64,000 nt of DNA from Gossypium raimondii (Eukaryota > Streptophyta > Magnoliopsida > Malvales > Malvaceae), in NCBI RefSeq assembly GCF_025698545.1, contig NC_068575.1:61575980-61639979 (forward strand), read 5' to 3'. A program made the translations under genes and the position numbers. The notes beneath the pieces were generated by a model. The model did not search any database, was not told the DNA's origin, and saw only the letters and a program-made list of their open reading frames with translations. This document shows, one piece after another, positions 1 to 13,086 of the stretch (position 1 is the first letter of the stretch; each line of letters begins with the position of its first letter).

Positions 1-497
1 GGACTCAAAGCCCCTTCCTCTCCTGTATTAAATGACCTGTAACCCATGCTCCGTTGCCTCCTCCGTCGCCTATACTCCACACAAACGCAAACCATATGTA
101 ACAAACACTGCAATGCGTACCCAATTATCCATAGCCTCAGCGGCATACTCGGCCTCTCGTTCCAGCTCAAAACCAAAACCCCAACCGCCGCCGCTACGAA
201 CGCGAAATTCCAGATAATATCGAGGACCACCACGGGCTTCGAATACGCCCAATCGCTATGCCGTTCCTCGAGCTGCTCGGCAGCAGTTTCCCGAACCAAC
301 ATGGACGGCTCGCGCATGAGTCGCCGGCTACTGGCTCGGCGTAGGAACCGAGCCGCTTCCCGAAGGCTCTGGCGACGAACGGATCCACGAGTGGCAGAAT
401 CGTCCCGCAAAACGCTACCTTGTGATGACAGAAGCGACGTTGTCACATCGGTGATGTCATCCGAGGAGGACCGGTTCGATGCAGCCGTCGAAGCCAT
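1..497 (-). CDS. RING-type E3 ubiquitin ligase, 5' part only
   Basis: The reverse strand reads from an ATG at 497 without a stop to the window edge, giving the first 165 residues of a protein. Residues about 42-75 are a basic arginine-rich stretch ([20 protein letters not shown]), followed by [13 protein letters not shown], and this is the signature N-terminus of the Arabidopsis At1g12760/At1g63170 family of membrane RING (C3HC4) E3 ligases. Two hydrophobic segments (about 88-111 and 120-141) are likely membrane spans. The RING domain would lie beyond position 1 and is not visible. The first 30 residues are Ser/Thr/Asp-rich and variable, as is usual in the family. Plus-strand frames over the same bases are shadows. 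The family assignment is sure; the substrate is unknown. Confidence 0.9.
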   Translation of the reverse strand, partial: MASTAASNRSSSDDITDVTTSLLSSQGSVLRDDSATRGSVRRQSLREAARFLRRASSRRLMREPSMLVRETAAEQLEERHSDWAYSKPVVVLDIIWNFAFVAAAVGVLVLSWNERPSMPLRLWIIGYALQCLLHMVCVCVEYRRRRRQRSMGYRSFNTGEEGALS

Positions 498-2226
498 ATT
501 TGGGATTTCTCCCCCCAAAAAAGATTTCCCAAAATGCTTTTAATATAAAAAGTTGGATTTCAAATGGCTTTTCAAGTTAATGCCATGGAGGAAAACATTT
601 TAGGGTTCTATGTGAACATTAGAGATGAATAGACGACAATGATGAATTGAAGATGCTGAAGGTTTGTCTCTTTTATTACATGGGGGGAGGTTTAATTGTC
701 CGGTAATATTTAGTGCAGTTATTTCGGTTTTTGTCATTGTTAGATAAATTTTAAAATCAATTATCTATATATACTATAATTAATGTATGCGTCTACTGTT
801 ATCTTTTTACGAATCATATCTTTATGTATGCTATTGTTAAAAACTATATTATCGGTATTACGAATGAATCGGATTTAATTTATTTAAAAATATTAAAATA
901 TTAAAATTGACTTTAATATGATGTAAACATGTAATTTGAAATATTTATATATTATAATTTTTAAGGGTAAATTGCATCTAAGGTCATTAAACTATTAGCA
1001 GGTTTACGTTTTGGTCACTTAACTTTAAAAAGTTACAAAATAATTACTAAACTATTCAAAAGTTTTTATTTAAGTCACCAAACTGTTAAAATTGTTGTTG
1101 TATGGCCTTCTCTATTCACACTTCACACTGCCTACACCAATCAAAAGCCCTCATTCTCCTTCTCTTTTACAATTCACTTTTTTTTAATAAAACAACTTTT
1201 TTTTAATCTGTCAACCAAAATCCAAACACCTTTCTTCTCCAATCTCTAACATTGGCCTTCAGATTGACTTGAATTTAAAGTATGCTCTTCTACCTGTCGA
1301 TGGGTACAAATTCATCATATTGATTGTCGAATTATCACTTGGAGCTCGTTAGCCGAACTTAAAAAAAAAACCTTAACAGTCTAATGACTTAAACAAAAGT
1401 TTTCAAATAGTTTACTAACTTGAGTAAAAACTTTTAAATAGATCAAAGATCATTTTGTAACTTTTTGAAATTAAGTGACTAAAACGTAAATTTACTAATA
1501 GTTTAGTAACCTTGGTTGTAATTTACCCTTTCTTAAAATGTATATTTTCGGATGACAATTTTTTTCTTGTAATTGAGGTAAAGATCCAACCAAAACTTTT
1601 AACCGTCCAAGGTAAAATCGTTAATAGTTAACACGATTCTTCGGAATTCCTAAAATGGAAAAAAGATATCCATGATTTCGTAAGAAAAAGTCCCCATATT
1701 TTATAAGATAATAAAATGTTACGGTGATTATCCATATTTTAAAAAAATGATCTTTTTAGGTTTTTAACATAAAATTAAATTGAATCCATACATTATAAAA
1801 TTTAACTAAATTGGTATTACCCTCAATTTGGTCTTTTAAATATGAATATTGTATCAAATAGATATTTTCATCGGTCTAACAATTAAATTAAGTATTAAAT
1901 AGTATATTAAATCTAATATGTAGCGTGTTTAGAACACATAATTAAATTATAAACACGTATATATCTACTGCATAAACTGTTCATAGTCGATTTTTAAGAA
2001 ACAATAACCTCAAAACAATTATTGTCACTACCTATTTTTAATATGCCATATCTAAATTGTTTGTGTACTAGGTACACAATCCACGTGTTTTTAATATATT
2101 TCACATCAAATTTATACTGACATTTAATGTTTAAATTGATATTTATATTAATAATTTAGTTGATTGATATAATATTGATATTTTAAAGATGCCCATAATT
2201 AGGTTGATCTGGGCCGATTGGTAAAC
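498..2226. other. Intergenic spacer between divergent genes
   Basis: This AT-rich spacer separates the divergently transcribed RING E3 gene and HAP2, so both promoters should lie in it. I see no coding exon. It contains one inverted-repeat element (963-1530, separate entry). Nothing else is identifiable. Confidence 0.6.
963..1530. repeat. Family A inverted-repeat (foldback/MITE-like) element
   Basis: The left end begins aagggtaaattgcatctaag and contains a 'ggtcacttaactttaaaaagttac' type track. The right end, read in reverse complement, gives the same series of short blocks (gggtaaattacaacc, acgttttagtcactta, aaaaagttacaaaat). The arms are roughly 130 bp and diverged. A second copy with the same interior (cttctctatt..., ctctcattcc...) lies at 57051-57535, and one arm alone lies at 46665-46760. 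No coding capacity is seen. It sits about 0.8 kb upstream of the HAP2 start. Confidence 0.75.
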
Positions 2227-2238
2227 AACGACGTCGTT
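2227..2238. promoter_or_regulatory. Palindromic ACGT-core site upstream of HAP2
   Basis: The 12-bp perfect palindrome AACGACGTCGTT has a GACGTC core of the kind bound by plant bZIP factors. It is 119 bp upstream of the HAP2 ATG, where a core-proximal element is expected. Function is inferred from motif and position only. Confidence 0.3.
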
Positions 2239-2357
2239 TGTACAATACGTCGGTTAATTTTTTTTTCTTTGAACTCCCTCTAAAGCCCTCCATAACCGCA
2301 TTTCAAAATTCTCCAAATCCAAACGAAGAAAAGAAGAAGAAGAAAATATTGCTGAAA

Positions 2358-5300
2358 ATGGGACGATTGGCGCGATTTCTCATCTACATGATCAGACTTC
2401 TCTTCCTTCAAAATATGGTTATTTCAGTCGAGATCCTTTCGAAATCGAAGCTTGAAAAGTGCGAGAAAAGAACGGATTCCAACGACGAACTGAATTGCAC
2501 CACCAAGATCGTCATCAACATGGCCGTTCCCAGCGGTTCAGTAAGTGAAATTGTTTTTGTTCTTATCGTCGTTATTTAGTATATTTTTTTTCCTTTTTCT
2601 TCTGAATGTTTTATTCTTTTTTAGAGTGGCGGCGAGGCGTTCGTAGTGGCGGAAATAGTGGAGGTGGAGGAGAATTCAACGAATAACATGCAAACGTTAC
2701 GAGTTCCGCCGGTAATAACGGTCAACAAATCCTCTGCCTACGCGCTCTACCAATTAACATATATTCGAGTACGTTTCTTAATGAGAAAAAGGAAAATTGC
2801 ACCTTTCAATTTTTTTTGAAAATTTGAGGGAAATTGAAAGAAAAATCGCGGATATCGTAAGGAAAGAATCTCTCGTTTTCGAAATTGCTTGTTTTATCGA
2901 ACGTTTTGCTTTTTCAGGATGTTCCTTTCAAGCCTCAAGAGTTTTTTGTTAAGACACGCAAATGTCAGCCTGATGCTGGTGCTAATGTTGTCAAGATATG
3001 TGAGAGGCAAGCAACTGTTTTCGATTTAATTTTCTGATGTTTAGTGTGCGTGTCTGTGTATGTATGTATGTATGTATGTATGTATGTATGTATGTATGTA
3101 TGTATGTATGTATGTATGTATGTATGTATGTATGTATGTATGTATGTATGTTAAAATTGATGCTTGAACATACTAAATGAAGTGATTGACTGGTTTCTAG
3201 GATCTATTTTGTAGGTTGCGCGATGAGGACGGCCACATCATTGAGCATACTCGAGTTGCATTTTCAACTTATTAATATAATTTTGAAAGAAATTTCATAT
3301 TATGTTGAACTTAACTGTTGCTTAGTATTGTTGCTTTGTTGTTCATGTTGTTATTACAAACTGCCTAGTTAGTTTATTGTCTTTGACATGGTATTTATAA
3401 TAGATTTCTGTTGCTAGCTTTTATATCTCTTGAAATACAGTGTAAAATTTACTTTGTGATTCCTTTTTGACTATTTATTTGTCTTGGATCTTCTGCCCTT
3501 GTTTAGCCTATTTGCTGTCCTTGCGGGCCCCGAAGGCGGGCACCTTCATCTTGTGGAAATATCTGTGAGTGCTCTGTGTGCTTTCCAGCACTGTCAAAAT
3601 TTTCATTTGGATGCTGAGTTTTCTGGAATTTGATTGTTGTTGCCTCTGTGTTTACATTTGGGTAGTTGACAAATTGATAAAAGGAAAGGCCAATACTGCT
3701 CACTGTCTCCGATTCCCAGGTGACTGGTATGGTCTTCACTTACGTTCTATTGGTTACGTACATCGTCTTTTTGAGTTGTTATTTGTCTCGCTGGGCCAAC
3801 GTATTCCTCGTTGGTAGTCAATGAAAAACTTTGGTAATAAGTCGTTTTCAAACTTGGTTTTTATCTTTTACCTAATTTCATTACAGTATCCTTTTTCATA
3901 AAAGAAATTCCAAATAAGAGTAAATTAGAGAAAAATAATCGAAATTGATATCTACTTAGATAGGTGATCCATGATAAAGCAGCAACTTCTATCTTTTTCA
4001 GCTTGATTTATAACTAGTAATAATTGTTTTATGTACGTAGGTTCCATGTTTTTGGTATTGGACAGCAGTCAATTGGGTTCAGCGTTAGAATTGAGATGAA
4101 AACAGGAAATAAAGTTTCGGTATGTAGTGCTGCATATGATTTTTCAGATGCTTACTGAAGGACTTCTTTTCACTTTTGTAATATGTCATATTTTATCGAT
4201 CAGGTATAAACTTATTACCAGGATAGTGACAAGTTCTGAACAAATGCATATTTGTGTTGGTTGGATATCTGTTGGTAGCTTCAAGTAATGATGTTAGGAT
4301 TTGATACAATCGATATATAACTTGAATTGAAAACGGATTTAAAATTTAGTAATAATAACTTACCTTTCAAACAAATTATTTATGTTTGCAGGAAGTTATT
4401 GTAGGGCCTGAAAACAGAACAGCAACATCCAAGGACAATTTTCTAAAGGTCAATCTTATTGGAGATTTTGTTGGATATACAAGTATCCCTACATTCGAGG
4501 ACTTCTACCTGGTCATTCCAAGGCAGGTCAGCTTGCTTAGAGGATACTGTCATGACTATCCTGCTAACAGATATATTTTAGTCATCTTTTCAATTACTGT
4601 GAGATGGCTTTTCCCTTGACATTTCACAAGATGAATTAATGTTATCAGGTTGTTTGGTCTATTTTCGTACTTACCATGTTGGGATCATATGTGATTTTCA
4701 CTGAAAATTCTGCAAAAATATGACCATTGAACAATTATTCTGATTTAAAACATGTAAATAACCAGCAATTATTAAATTTGGTGATGGAGCTTGAATTGAA
4801 ACTCAGAACCTTTTTTAGGCATTGCTTGGTTTTCCCTGTTTTGTCTTCTTATTGATATGTTTTTGTTAGAAGGTACATGCTTGAAATACTGTTGCTGTAT
4901 ATAGTAATGAGTTCCTGTTGAGAAAGAGAACTACTCCAACTAGCAGCCAGTTTGTTCTTAATTCTTTTTAGTATGGGAGATTGGCTACAATATGCATGGC
5001 AATGTAATTTGAATATGTTCTTCCAGAATATTTTGCTGCATATCATCTTCATTTGTTTATTGCTATTTTCGTGCAAATTCAGTTATTTTGAATTTCCGAA
5101 ACTCTTTTTTTTCCTTCATTGACAGGGTAGTCCAGGTCAACCCAATGATTTGGGAAGGAATCTTTCTATGTGGATGCTGCTTGAGAGAGTGAGGTTTACC
5201 TTAGATGGTGTTGAATGCAACAAAATTGGTGTCAGTTATGATGCTTTCAATGGTCAGCCAAACTTCTGTTCATCGCCATTTTGGAGTTGCTTGCATAATC

Positions 5301-8300
5301 AGTTGTGGAATTTCTGGGAAGTTAGTATATAAAGCTAAACAGTAATTCTTTTTCTAATTTCTCTAACTAATTTGGTGCAAGGTTTAGCATTGGCATAGTT
5401 ATGATTTTCTGCTGTTTTGTAGTTGAATCCTACTCTAAATTGTAAATTTTGTTAGTTCTGTATTTGTTGCTACATACATGAATTAACCTTTTTGGTGCTC
5501 TGAATTTATTCTATCATTGTTACTGAGAAGACACTGCCTTACTGCTAACAGGCTGATCAAAACCGAATTAAGAGGGGGCAAGTTCCATTGTATGGCGTGC
5601 AAGGGAAATATGAAAGGATAAATGAGCATCCAGTTAAGATTCCACAATTGTACATTCCTTCTGTGCAAGTTTCTCCATAATTTAGGTGGGCTAATTTATG
5701 GTTCCCATTTGGCTGCAGGATGCAGGGTCTCATTCATTCTCTATTGGAGTGACAGAAGTTCTTAACACAAACCTCCTGATAGAACTGAGGGCTGATGACA
5801 TAGATTTTGTTTTCCAAAGGTAAGTAATCCTGCTACAATTGATAGCTAACACAGAGATTTAGATCACTTGAACGCATTCTTACTATTTGTGGCAAATGAT
5901 TCATCAGGAGCATGGATTTGCAATGTTCAACTTGATTATACGAGCAGTTTAGACCAATTTATTTTCTGAAGTACTGAACTTGATTTTTGCTCAATAGTTG
6001 CCTGAATCAGTGAACAAATATTGTTTCTACAATGTGGCCATGGGACTGAGAAGGTTCATTTCCGAGTTTTTAGATGAAGTGAAACTTACCATTCCCTTGT
6101 AGAACATTGACTGCTGCTTCAATCTTTCATTGATCTGTAAAACTTGTGCCTAGTAGTTCATCCAATCACACCCATAGGCCGTAACTGCTGCCTTACAATT
6201 CTTTTTCCTTTCTTATAAGAAATTACTTTGATATAAGACTGAAAAAGTGACCTGATGTTTAGGTGGATTGAATTTTTGGTTCAAAAAATTCTGCTACTCA
6301 CATGGTGGTCCTTCATTAATTAAGTAGACCATTGGTTTACTTATCATCTAGGTCAAAGTATTAAGGACCATAATGTATGTGTTGACATATGTTCATACAC
6401 GCAATACATAGACCTTTCTGCTTCTGTATGCTTGAGTTCTAGGTTATTACTTCTTTCTTATACTATCACTCAAAACATTTTAATGTTATTTATGGTTAGT
6501 GATGTCTTTCGGTTTCATATCTCAGCAATCCCTCATCTTCAATGTTTTTTTTCTTTGTTGATGTCAAAATCACATATATTTTCATCTTCCCGCAGGAGTC
6601 CTGGAAAAATCATGAGTGTAACAGTTCCAACATTTGAAGCCCTCACTCAGTTTGGGGTTGCCACAATTACTGCTAAGAATACCGGTGAAGTAGAAGCATC
6701 ATATAGCTTAACGGTACTCAAGAGACTAATTTTTTTCTCATTATCTTCCTTAAAGGCATAAATATGAGTTTCTATTTAAACAAATATGTTGAAATTGTTA
6801 AATTGTTTTATATAAACTTTTGTTGCAACAAGTTTGCTCTAGTTTCAACACTTTTTCCTTGTGCAGTTCGACTGCTCAAAAGGTGTTGCCCATATGGAGG
6901 TATTTTCTCTCAACTCTTTTTAGACATGGTGGGCATAGGTTGTTCTTAATCATGGTTCATCAAATAATATCATCAACATTGAATATTTCTGCAGGAGCAA
7001 TTCTTCATTATGAAGCCAAAAGAAATTTCAGCTCGATCTTTTAAAGTCTATCCAACAACTGATCAGGCTGCAAGATATGTTTGTTCTGGTAAGAATTAAA
7101 AGGAGGTCCTTAAACTATCTTGGATAAATTTTTATATACCCAAATTTTAAAATCACTGATATCGACACTCTCTCAACACGCTTTTCCTTGATATTCTGAA
7201 CGCACAGCTATATTGAAGGACTCTGAATTTAGTGAAGTTGACAGAGCAGAGTGCCAGTTTAGTACTACAGCTACTGTTTTTGAAAATGGATCACAGGTAT
7301 GATAAGTGTATGATATGCTTATATAGTCACCTCATTGAGATAGAAACCTGGCTCAAATGTTTGTTAAGTATCAAAGGGGTATGAATATAAAGTTCTAAAA
7401 CCTATGTTGCTCGGTTTCTTTATTTTTTATGAAGTACCTGTTTCTGCCACTTGTGTTCGACACAAAGATATGAGGATATGATCTCCAAGGATCATTCAAA
7501 TACATGAAAAACTTAGAAAAACTAACCATAACCATATGCGATACCTACACCCGAGTCCGAGTAACATAGTCTAAAACTATGTTGCACCAACTATTTAATT
7601 TTCTTGAAGTACGTGTGTGACACATTTTTGGACCACAAATGGCAATATAGTCCTCCAAAGTTTACCCTTCAAAGTTCAAATACATAGAAAAGTTTAGGAA
7701 AAAAATTGAATACGTACATGTTAGATAATTATCCGTATCCAACACTTGTACATAGTTATTAACAATTGAGGAGAACTTTAAATTAATTATGTGCGTTGTC
7801 TATGTCAACCGTAAACGCTATTTACTGCTGTGAACAAAATATCACTCGGTGATCTTGATGTGTAAAATTAGTAAATCCCTTAAAACTGTGAATTTGCTTC
7901 AGATTACTCCTTTTCAACCACCAAAGACTGGCGTGAATGGTTTCTTTGAGTCTCTTAAAAAAATTTGGAAAAACCTGTGGGAAAGTTTGGTGGACTTCAT
8001 CACTGGAGAAACTTGCAGGTCATTTTGACAATTAGATTACACATTTCCATATATTCTAAAGTTTATTGTAACCTTTAAAGTTTATTTACTTATGATGCTA
8101 TTGATTCAATGTTATATTTGTTTCCTTTTGTTGTGTAGAGGGAAATGCTCGGGCTTTTTCGACTTCAGCTGCCACATACAGTATATCTGTATGAGTTGGG
8201 TAGTACTTTTCGGTTTACTTTTAGCTATATTTCCCACCGGTAAACCTTCGTTCTTATCAAGAAACAAGTTATGGATAACGCAAATAATATGCTTTGTTAT

Positions 8301-8751
8301 ATTACAGTTGTGTTTTTGAATTGCAGTGCTTGTGTTGCTATGGCTTTTACATCAGAAAGGCTTGTTCGATCCTCTTTATGATTGGTTCGAAGATCATTTC
8401 GGGCTCGATGATTACGGATCTAGTGATATCCATAGACATGGTATCAATAACCGCCACTCCCACTTTCATGCCAAAAAGCATACCAGGAGCAAGTACCACA
8501 AACATGATGCTCGATATAATCGAAACGGCATTCACCATGATCGCCGCCGGCACATGCATTCTGAAAGGGACTGTGATTATTATCATTATCTGCATCATGT
8601 TCACAAGGACAAGCACAAGCACAAACATAGGCATGTTAAGAGTTCTAGCATTGTAGAAGTTCAGTTGGATAGGAGGAAACATGATGATGTTGGGCACCAC
8701 AAGCATAGAAGAGCAATAGAGTCCATAGAAAGACCATTGAAGCTGAGATAG
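2358..8751 (+). CDS. HAP2: HAP2/GCS1 gamete membrane fusogen
   Basis: Exons: 2358-2540, 2625-2768, 2918-3006, 3215-3254, 3507-3564, 3666-3726, 4041-4119, 4392-4526, 5126-5320, 5552-5632, 5719-5819, 6596-6713, 6867-6899, 6995-7088, 7208-7296, 7903-8018, 8139-8239, 8327-8751; 713 aa (Arabidopsis about 705). HAP2 is the class II-like fusion protein of the sperm plasma membrane that drives gamete fusion. Visible: an N-terminal signal peptide (about 1-23), then [15 protein letters not shown], a cysteine-rich block ICCPCG near residues 154-159, the ectodomain, a single membrane span near 557-580, and a long basic His-rich cytoplasmic tail (about 595-713, runs of KHKHKHRH). Intron 3 uses a GC donor (AG|GCAAGC) and holds a GTAT microsatellite. 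The donor after exon 4 (GTTGCA) is weak but its phase fits. The antisense ORF over the last exon is a shadow. Expression is expected in sperm cells. Confidence 0.95.
3058..3151 (+). repeat. (GTAT)n microsatellite in HAP2 intron 3
   Basis: About 23 uninterrupted copies of the 4-bp unit GTAT/TATG cover 94 bp. The array begins about 50 bp after the non-canonical GC splice donor of the intron. Its length suggests it is polymorphic between accessions. Confidence 0.95.
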
Positions 8752-10119
8752 ACAGAGTAGTAGACAGCAGTATGAAGTTAATTGTTGAATACCTACTTGA
8801 GTGGCTTCTTTTTTAACCTTTTTAACTTGCACTTAAACTTGAATATACATTGTATGTTTGACCACGTGTGGAGACCTTGCTTCAACTTCGAGAATAACCT
8901 CGCAGAAATTCTACCTTCGCAAACCATGACTACAAACATGTGGACTAGACATGACTTTTATATACCTCATATATTTCTCCCATGAAATTTGAGAGATTAT
9001 ATAAGCCTTTTCCTATGACTTAATTGAGAATAATATGGGCTATACATGATCTACATGTGACCTTTATACACCCCACATACTTATCCCATGAAACTTGAGA
9101 AATTATATAAGCCTTTTCTTACAACTTAATTAAGAATAATCATTCTCAATATAAAATAATAAAAGGGAAAATGAAGAGAAGAGAGAAAACTCTTTTCACC
9201 CAATTCAGAAATCCTTTCGGCCCTCATTTTTATATATGATTCTCGATCTTGAATGAATTACATCAATTGCTTAATTTATATTTATCCATTAACAATATAC
9301 TTAACACTTTTAATTCAAACTCTTTCTAATAAAAGTATTAGTATATCATAAAATTGTGTTTCGTAACTCTTTTATAATTAATATAAAATGCTTCCAACAA
9401 TTGTAAAAATTCATATAAATAAAAGGTATGGTAGGGACATAAAATGGAACTGTAAATATTAAATTTTCATGTGGGAATTGGGATCCATCGAGTAATATCA
9501 TGATTTGGGAAAAGAGTTATTCCTTACTCAAGTTCGATTGGATTTGTTTAGCTTAATACAATTTAATTAATAAAAATATTTTTATTTAAATTTAATTATA
9601 AAATACAAATAATTATTATTTTATTTGATATACTACCAACTAAATGTCAACACGATAAAATATATTTTTTTTAAATTATGCCTCCACTTGTAATGTATAA
9701 TGAATATAAAAGTTAACATCAAAGTAATTTTAATATTTTATTGTTTTTTTAAATAGGAATAGAAACTACAGCAGTTTAAATCAAAACTTTCCTACTAGAA
9801 CCAATGCTATTGCCATCATCCTGTAGCAGTCGATTACCTCATGTGGAGCTTGTAGGAACTGGTGACTGCCTAAACGGTTTAATATTTTATTGTTTTGAAT
9901 ATTAAGATGAGACACTAAACCTAATTTTGATAAAAAAAAGAATTTGAAAATAATCGCGGAGAGGTTTATTCTAAGAAAAGACTCATTAAATTCTCAAAAA
10001 AAAAAAACCAGAAAAGAAAAGACTAATTAAAGAATTTCATAATTTATTTGACCCCCCCCCCTCCCAAAAAAAAAAAAGAAGAAAGAATTTGACCCAAAAA
10101 ATCATATCGAAACCCGATC
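8752..10119. other. Intergenic spacer, HAP2 3' flank to RRP36
   Basis: This holds the HAP2 3' UTR (TAG at 8749-8751) and the RRP36 promoter. A 106-bp tandem duplication at 8946-9140 is listed separately. The rest is AT-rich DNA with homopolymer runs (C/A tracts near 10050-10077) and no gene. Confidence 0.6.
8946..9140 (+). repeat. 106-bp tandem duplication 3' of HAP2
   Basis: Two copies (about 8946-9034 and 9052-9140) share cccatgaaa-ttgaga-attatataagccttttc and taatt-agaataat blocks at a 106-bp offset, roughly 85% identical. They lie 200-390 bp beyond the HAP2 stop and so could be in or just past the 3' UTR. Confidence 0.8.
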
Positions 10120-10125
10120 AGCCCA
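10120..10125 (-). promoter_or_regulatory. Site II-like element (TGGGCT) of RRP36
   Basis: AGCCCA on the plus strand is TGGGCT on the minus strand, matching the plant site II consensus TGGGCY that is common in promoters of ribosome-biogenesis and ribosomal-protein genes (bound by TCP factors). It is 156 bp upstream of the RRP36 ATG. Motif and position are seen; function is inferred. Confidence 0.35.
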
Positions 10126-10280
10126 TTAAGAGGCCATGGTTAGGTTAGGTTCGGACGGCACCTCCTTCTTCATCATTAAGTTCGCTCTTTTTATTATTGC
10201 TTCTTCGTTTCGCTCCCTACTTAGCTCTCTGTATTGGGTTTTTGAATTTGAACTTTTTTGCTCTCTCAGATTCAGGAAAA

Positions 10281-13086
10281 ATGAAGAAACCTTTTAACTC
10301 AATTACAACTTCGAGCCAAACCCACTTCGAGGAAAGTGAAGAAGAAGAAGAGATCGAATCTTCATCCGAAGAAGAGAAATCCGATGACACCATTGATTCT
10401 GATGAAGTGGGTATATTTCATTATAGCTTGAATTCTACTTCCTTCAATTGTCAATTGAATAGTGATTGGGTTTCTTTTGTGCTTCTGGGATTATTGTAGG
10501 AGGAAGAGATAGAGCGTGAATTAGCAGAAGTTACATTCGGAGAGCTACAAAAAGCACGAGCCGATGGTACTGATTCAATCTCTCGCAAACCCCAAACAGA
10601 GACCAAGCGTCGTCGCGCTAACAAGAATAGGTATCTTATTTACAGTTTGAGAAGGGTTCTTTCTTTTGCTTTCTTTTAGGGCTTCTTTTAATTTTTATTT
10701 ATTTGTAGGCCAATGGAGCTTAGTAGCAAGAAGCCAGTGAGGTCATTTAGACAGGTTATTCAAGCTCCTAAAAAGGTAAATTATGTTCTTTTAAAATTAT
10801 GCCCCCTCCCCCCCCCCCCCTTTTTTTTTCCTTTTTGAAGTTTAAAATTTGGCTTTTGTTTTTAATGGAATTTAGAATAACATGTTATTAGCTGAACAAT
10901 TACTCTTAAATTATGTTTCTTGAAATTTTGTCCTTTTTTTGTTCTTTTTAATGGAATTAGAATAACATGTTATTAATTGAACATTAAGTCCTATAATTGT
11001 AGTGTTACTTGTTCAATTTATGTTCTTTTGGTTTTTAAGCATCTAACTTCTGCTCTAATGGAATTATGTGTTGGGTTGGAGAGCTTTTGAATGTCTTAAT
11101 TGTGTCTCAGTTGCCCGAGTGGCCGAGCACATAAACTAGAGCACATAAACTATTGAATTTGATATTCTGATTTGTGGTCATGGGTTTTTTTTTAAAGTTC
11201 ACAGCTTTATGTTTATTATTGATGCTAATTTGGTTTGCTTGTAAGTGGCAATCATGATCCTGCCCTAAAGTTCTAGATTTTGATTAAATTGACAAATAAT
11301 GTAAAAAAATGGTCTGCACATATGGTTTATTTTGTAAATGTCACATCTCTAGTAGTTTAGACCATTTTTAGTTAACTGTCCTTTACAAAATTTTATTTTT
11401 GACAATTTACTATTGCGGCATCCAAGTTATTGTAGCATTGATTCTAATGGAAAATCACAACACTTGGGATCCTGTTTTTTTGGGAGAGAGTATCACTTGC
11501 TGGTTCATGTTTTCAACACTAGAAAAGAATAAAGAACGATAAGAGGTGAATTAAATCCGTTTGCTTCTTTATGTTCAGGTGGTACGAGACCCCCGTTTTG
11601 AATCTTTATGCGGTAATCTCGACGTCGAGGGGTTAGTCTCTTCTCTCTGTCTCATTCAATTATTTTCATTGTTGTCATTTATTGCTTTGCATGTGCTGTT
11701 CTCTATTTTGGATCCATTAAAACTTTTATTTTCCTACGTGAAGTTAGTTTAAGTCTACTCTACCTGTGCGTATCTTTAACAGACGACTGGGATGCCAAGT
11801 TTTTCATGTATTAGTCAGTAGTAATCTATTACTTGATCTTCAAGGAAAACTTTTTGATTGTTCTGTTGAGCTTCATATGTTAGTGTACAAAATCCGCCGC
11901 AAAAATGTTATTGGGACTTAATGATTAATGTCATATCCAGAATAGTGGAAGAAATACGAGAAAATATTAAGAAAACTAGGTTATCTTTTACCAGTCTATG
12001 GAGCTATGCTTTGATACATTTGTTCATGTTAGTTTTGAACTTTCCATAATTTCATCACGGAGGGGCCTAATTTGATTTTTTAAGTAATGATCTGGATGTT
12101 ATTTCTCAACCTCTTGATTGATATAGCATTTGATGGTCAAAGTCTTGTCAAAGCCGATGGTTGACTTCTTACCTTACAGGATTATGTCTATTTTTTACAT
12201 CTTCGCTTTCCTTAGTCCGCAGCTGATTTTCATTTTTCAGATTCAGAAAAAGATATAATTTTCTGTTTGAGAACAACCTACCAGCTGAAAGAGAGGTATT
12301 CTCATCCATTTGACCTTTTTTTTGTGTGTTTATACTGTTGTTTTTCAACGATGTATTTCCCGGATATGACAGGAGGTGCAGAAACAACTTAAAAAAGCTA
12401 GAGACCCGAAAGTCGTTAGTGAACTAAAGAACCATATTTCTTGGATTGTAAGTATATATGTTCTTCAAAAGAAATTACTATAGTCTGCCTCTTGTTTTTA
12501 AACTGTGGTCTTTTGTCGGATATATCGAAGCACCTCGCTACCAACTTTTTTCTGACATTGTATCACATATCAGGACAAGCAATTAAAGTTTGAGTCGGCA
12601 AAGAATACCGATGCAGTGATTCTGTCTGCACACAAGAAGAAAGAAAAAGACGCAGCAAAGCACGGAAAGCGCCCTTACTATCTTAAGAAATGTAATGTCG
12701 CGAGTCCCTCTCTTTCTCACTTACTATAGCTTTCTTCCTGTTTTGTGCTTTTGGAACCAGACGAGGACTATAACAAGCAACTGTTATTACATTAGTTTTT
12801 AACCTTTTACATAATGTTGCATCGTGCTAACTCAGATAATTTCTTTGCAGCTGAAATTCGGAAGCAAAGGCTCATCGAGAAGTATAAAAAGCTCAAGGTA
12901 TACATTTCACATATCTTGTAATTTTAAAAAATATTCCCTATTTGAGTAACTTTCGACTAATTAATGATATATTATCAGGCATCCGGAAAACTCGAATCCT
13001 TCATCGAGAAAAGGAGAAGGAAGAATGCTGCTAAGGATCATAGATTTATGCCTTATCGTCGACCCAATAACAACAGTGAGCTATGA
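10281..13086 (+). CDS. RRP36: rRNA-processing protein RRP36 homolog
   Basis: Exons: 10281-10406, 10500-10630, 10709-10775, 11579-11631, 12241-12295, 12373-12447, 12574-12691, 12851-12897, 12979-13086; 259 aa. RRP36 is a nucleolar factor needed for early cleavages of the 18S pre-rRNA in the small-subunit processome. The N-terminus is a Glu/Ser/Asp-rich acidic tract (residues about 15-48), followed by the conserved RELAEVTFGELQKARADG, the central RDPRFESLCG (about 111-120), FRKRYNFLFENNLP, the ISWIDKQLKFE helix, and a Lys/Arg-rich C-terminus with the RRP36 signature KHGKRPYYLKKSEIRKQ and IEKRRRKNAAKDHRFMPYRR. The ATG at 10281 is chosen because it opens the acidic domain in frame; upstream in-frame ORF extensions use non-ATG starts. 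All junctions are GT-AG and in phase. Size and order match the family. Confidence 0.92.

Noticed and set aside
46-543. 165-codon plus-strand frame at the left edge
   Set aside because: It is antisense to the RING E3 coding exon, whose conserved protein sequence is unmistakable on the minus strand.
8347-8832. 161-codon minus-strand frame
   Set aside because: It is the shadow of the His-rich last exon of HAP2, where repeated CAT/CAC codons give open antisense frames.
11104-11126. tRNA-like phrase gcccgagtggccgagcac in an RRP36 intron
   Set aside because: Resembles the D-arm of tRNA-Ser/Leu, but no acceptor stem, anticodon arm or T-loop can be built around it.
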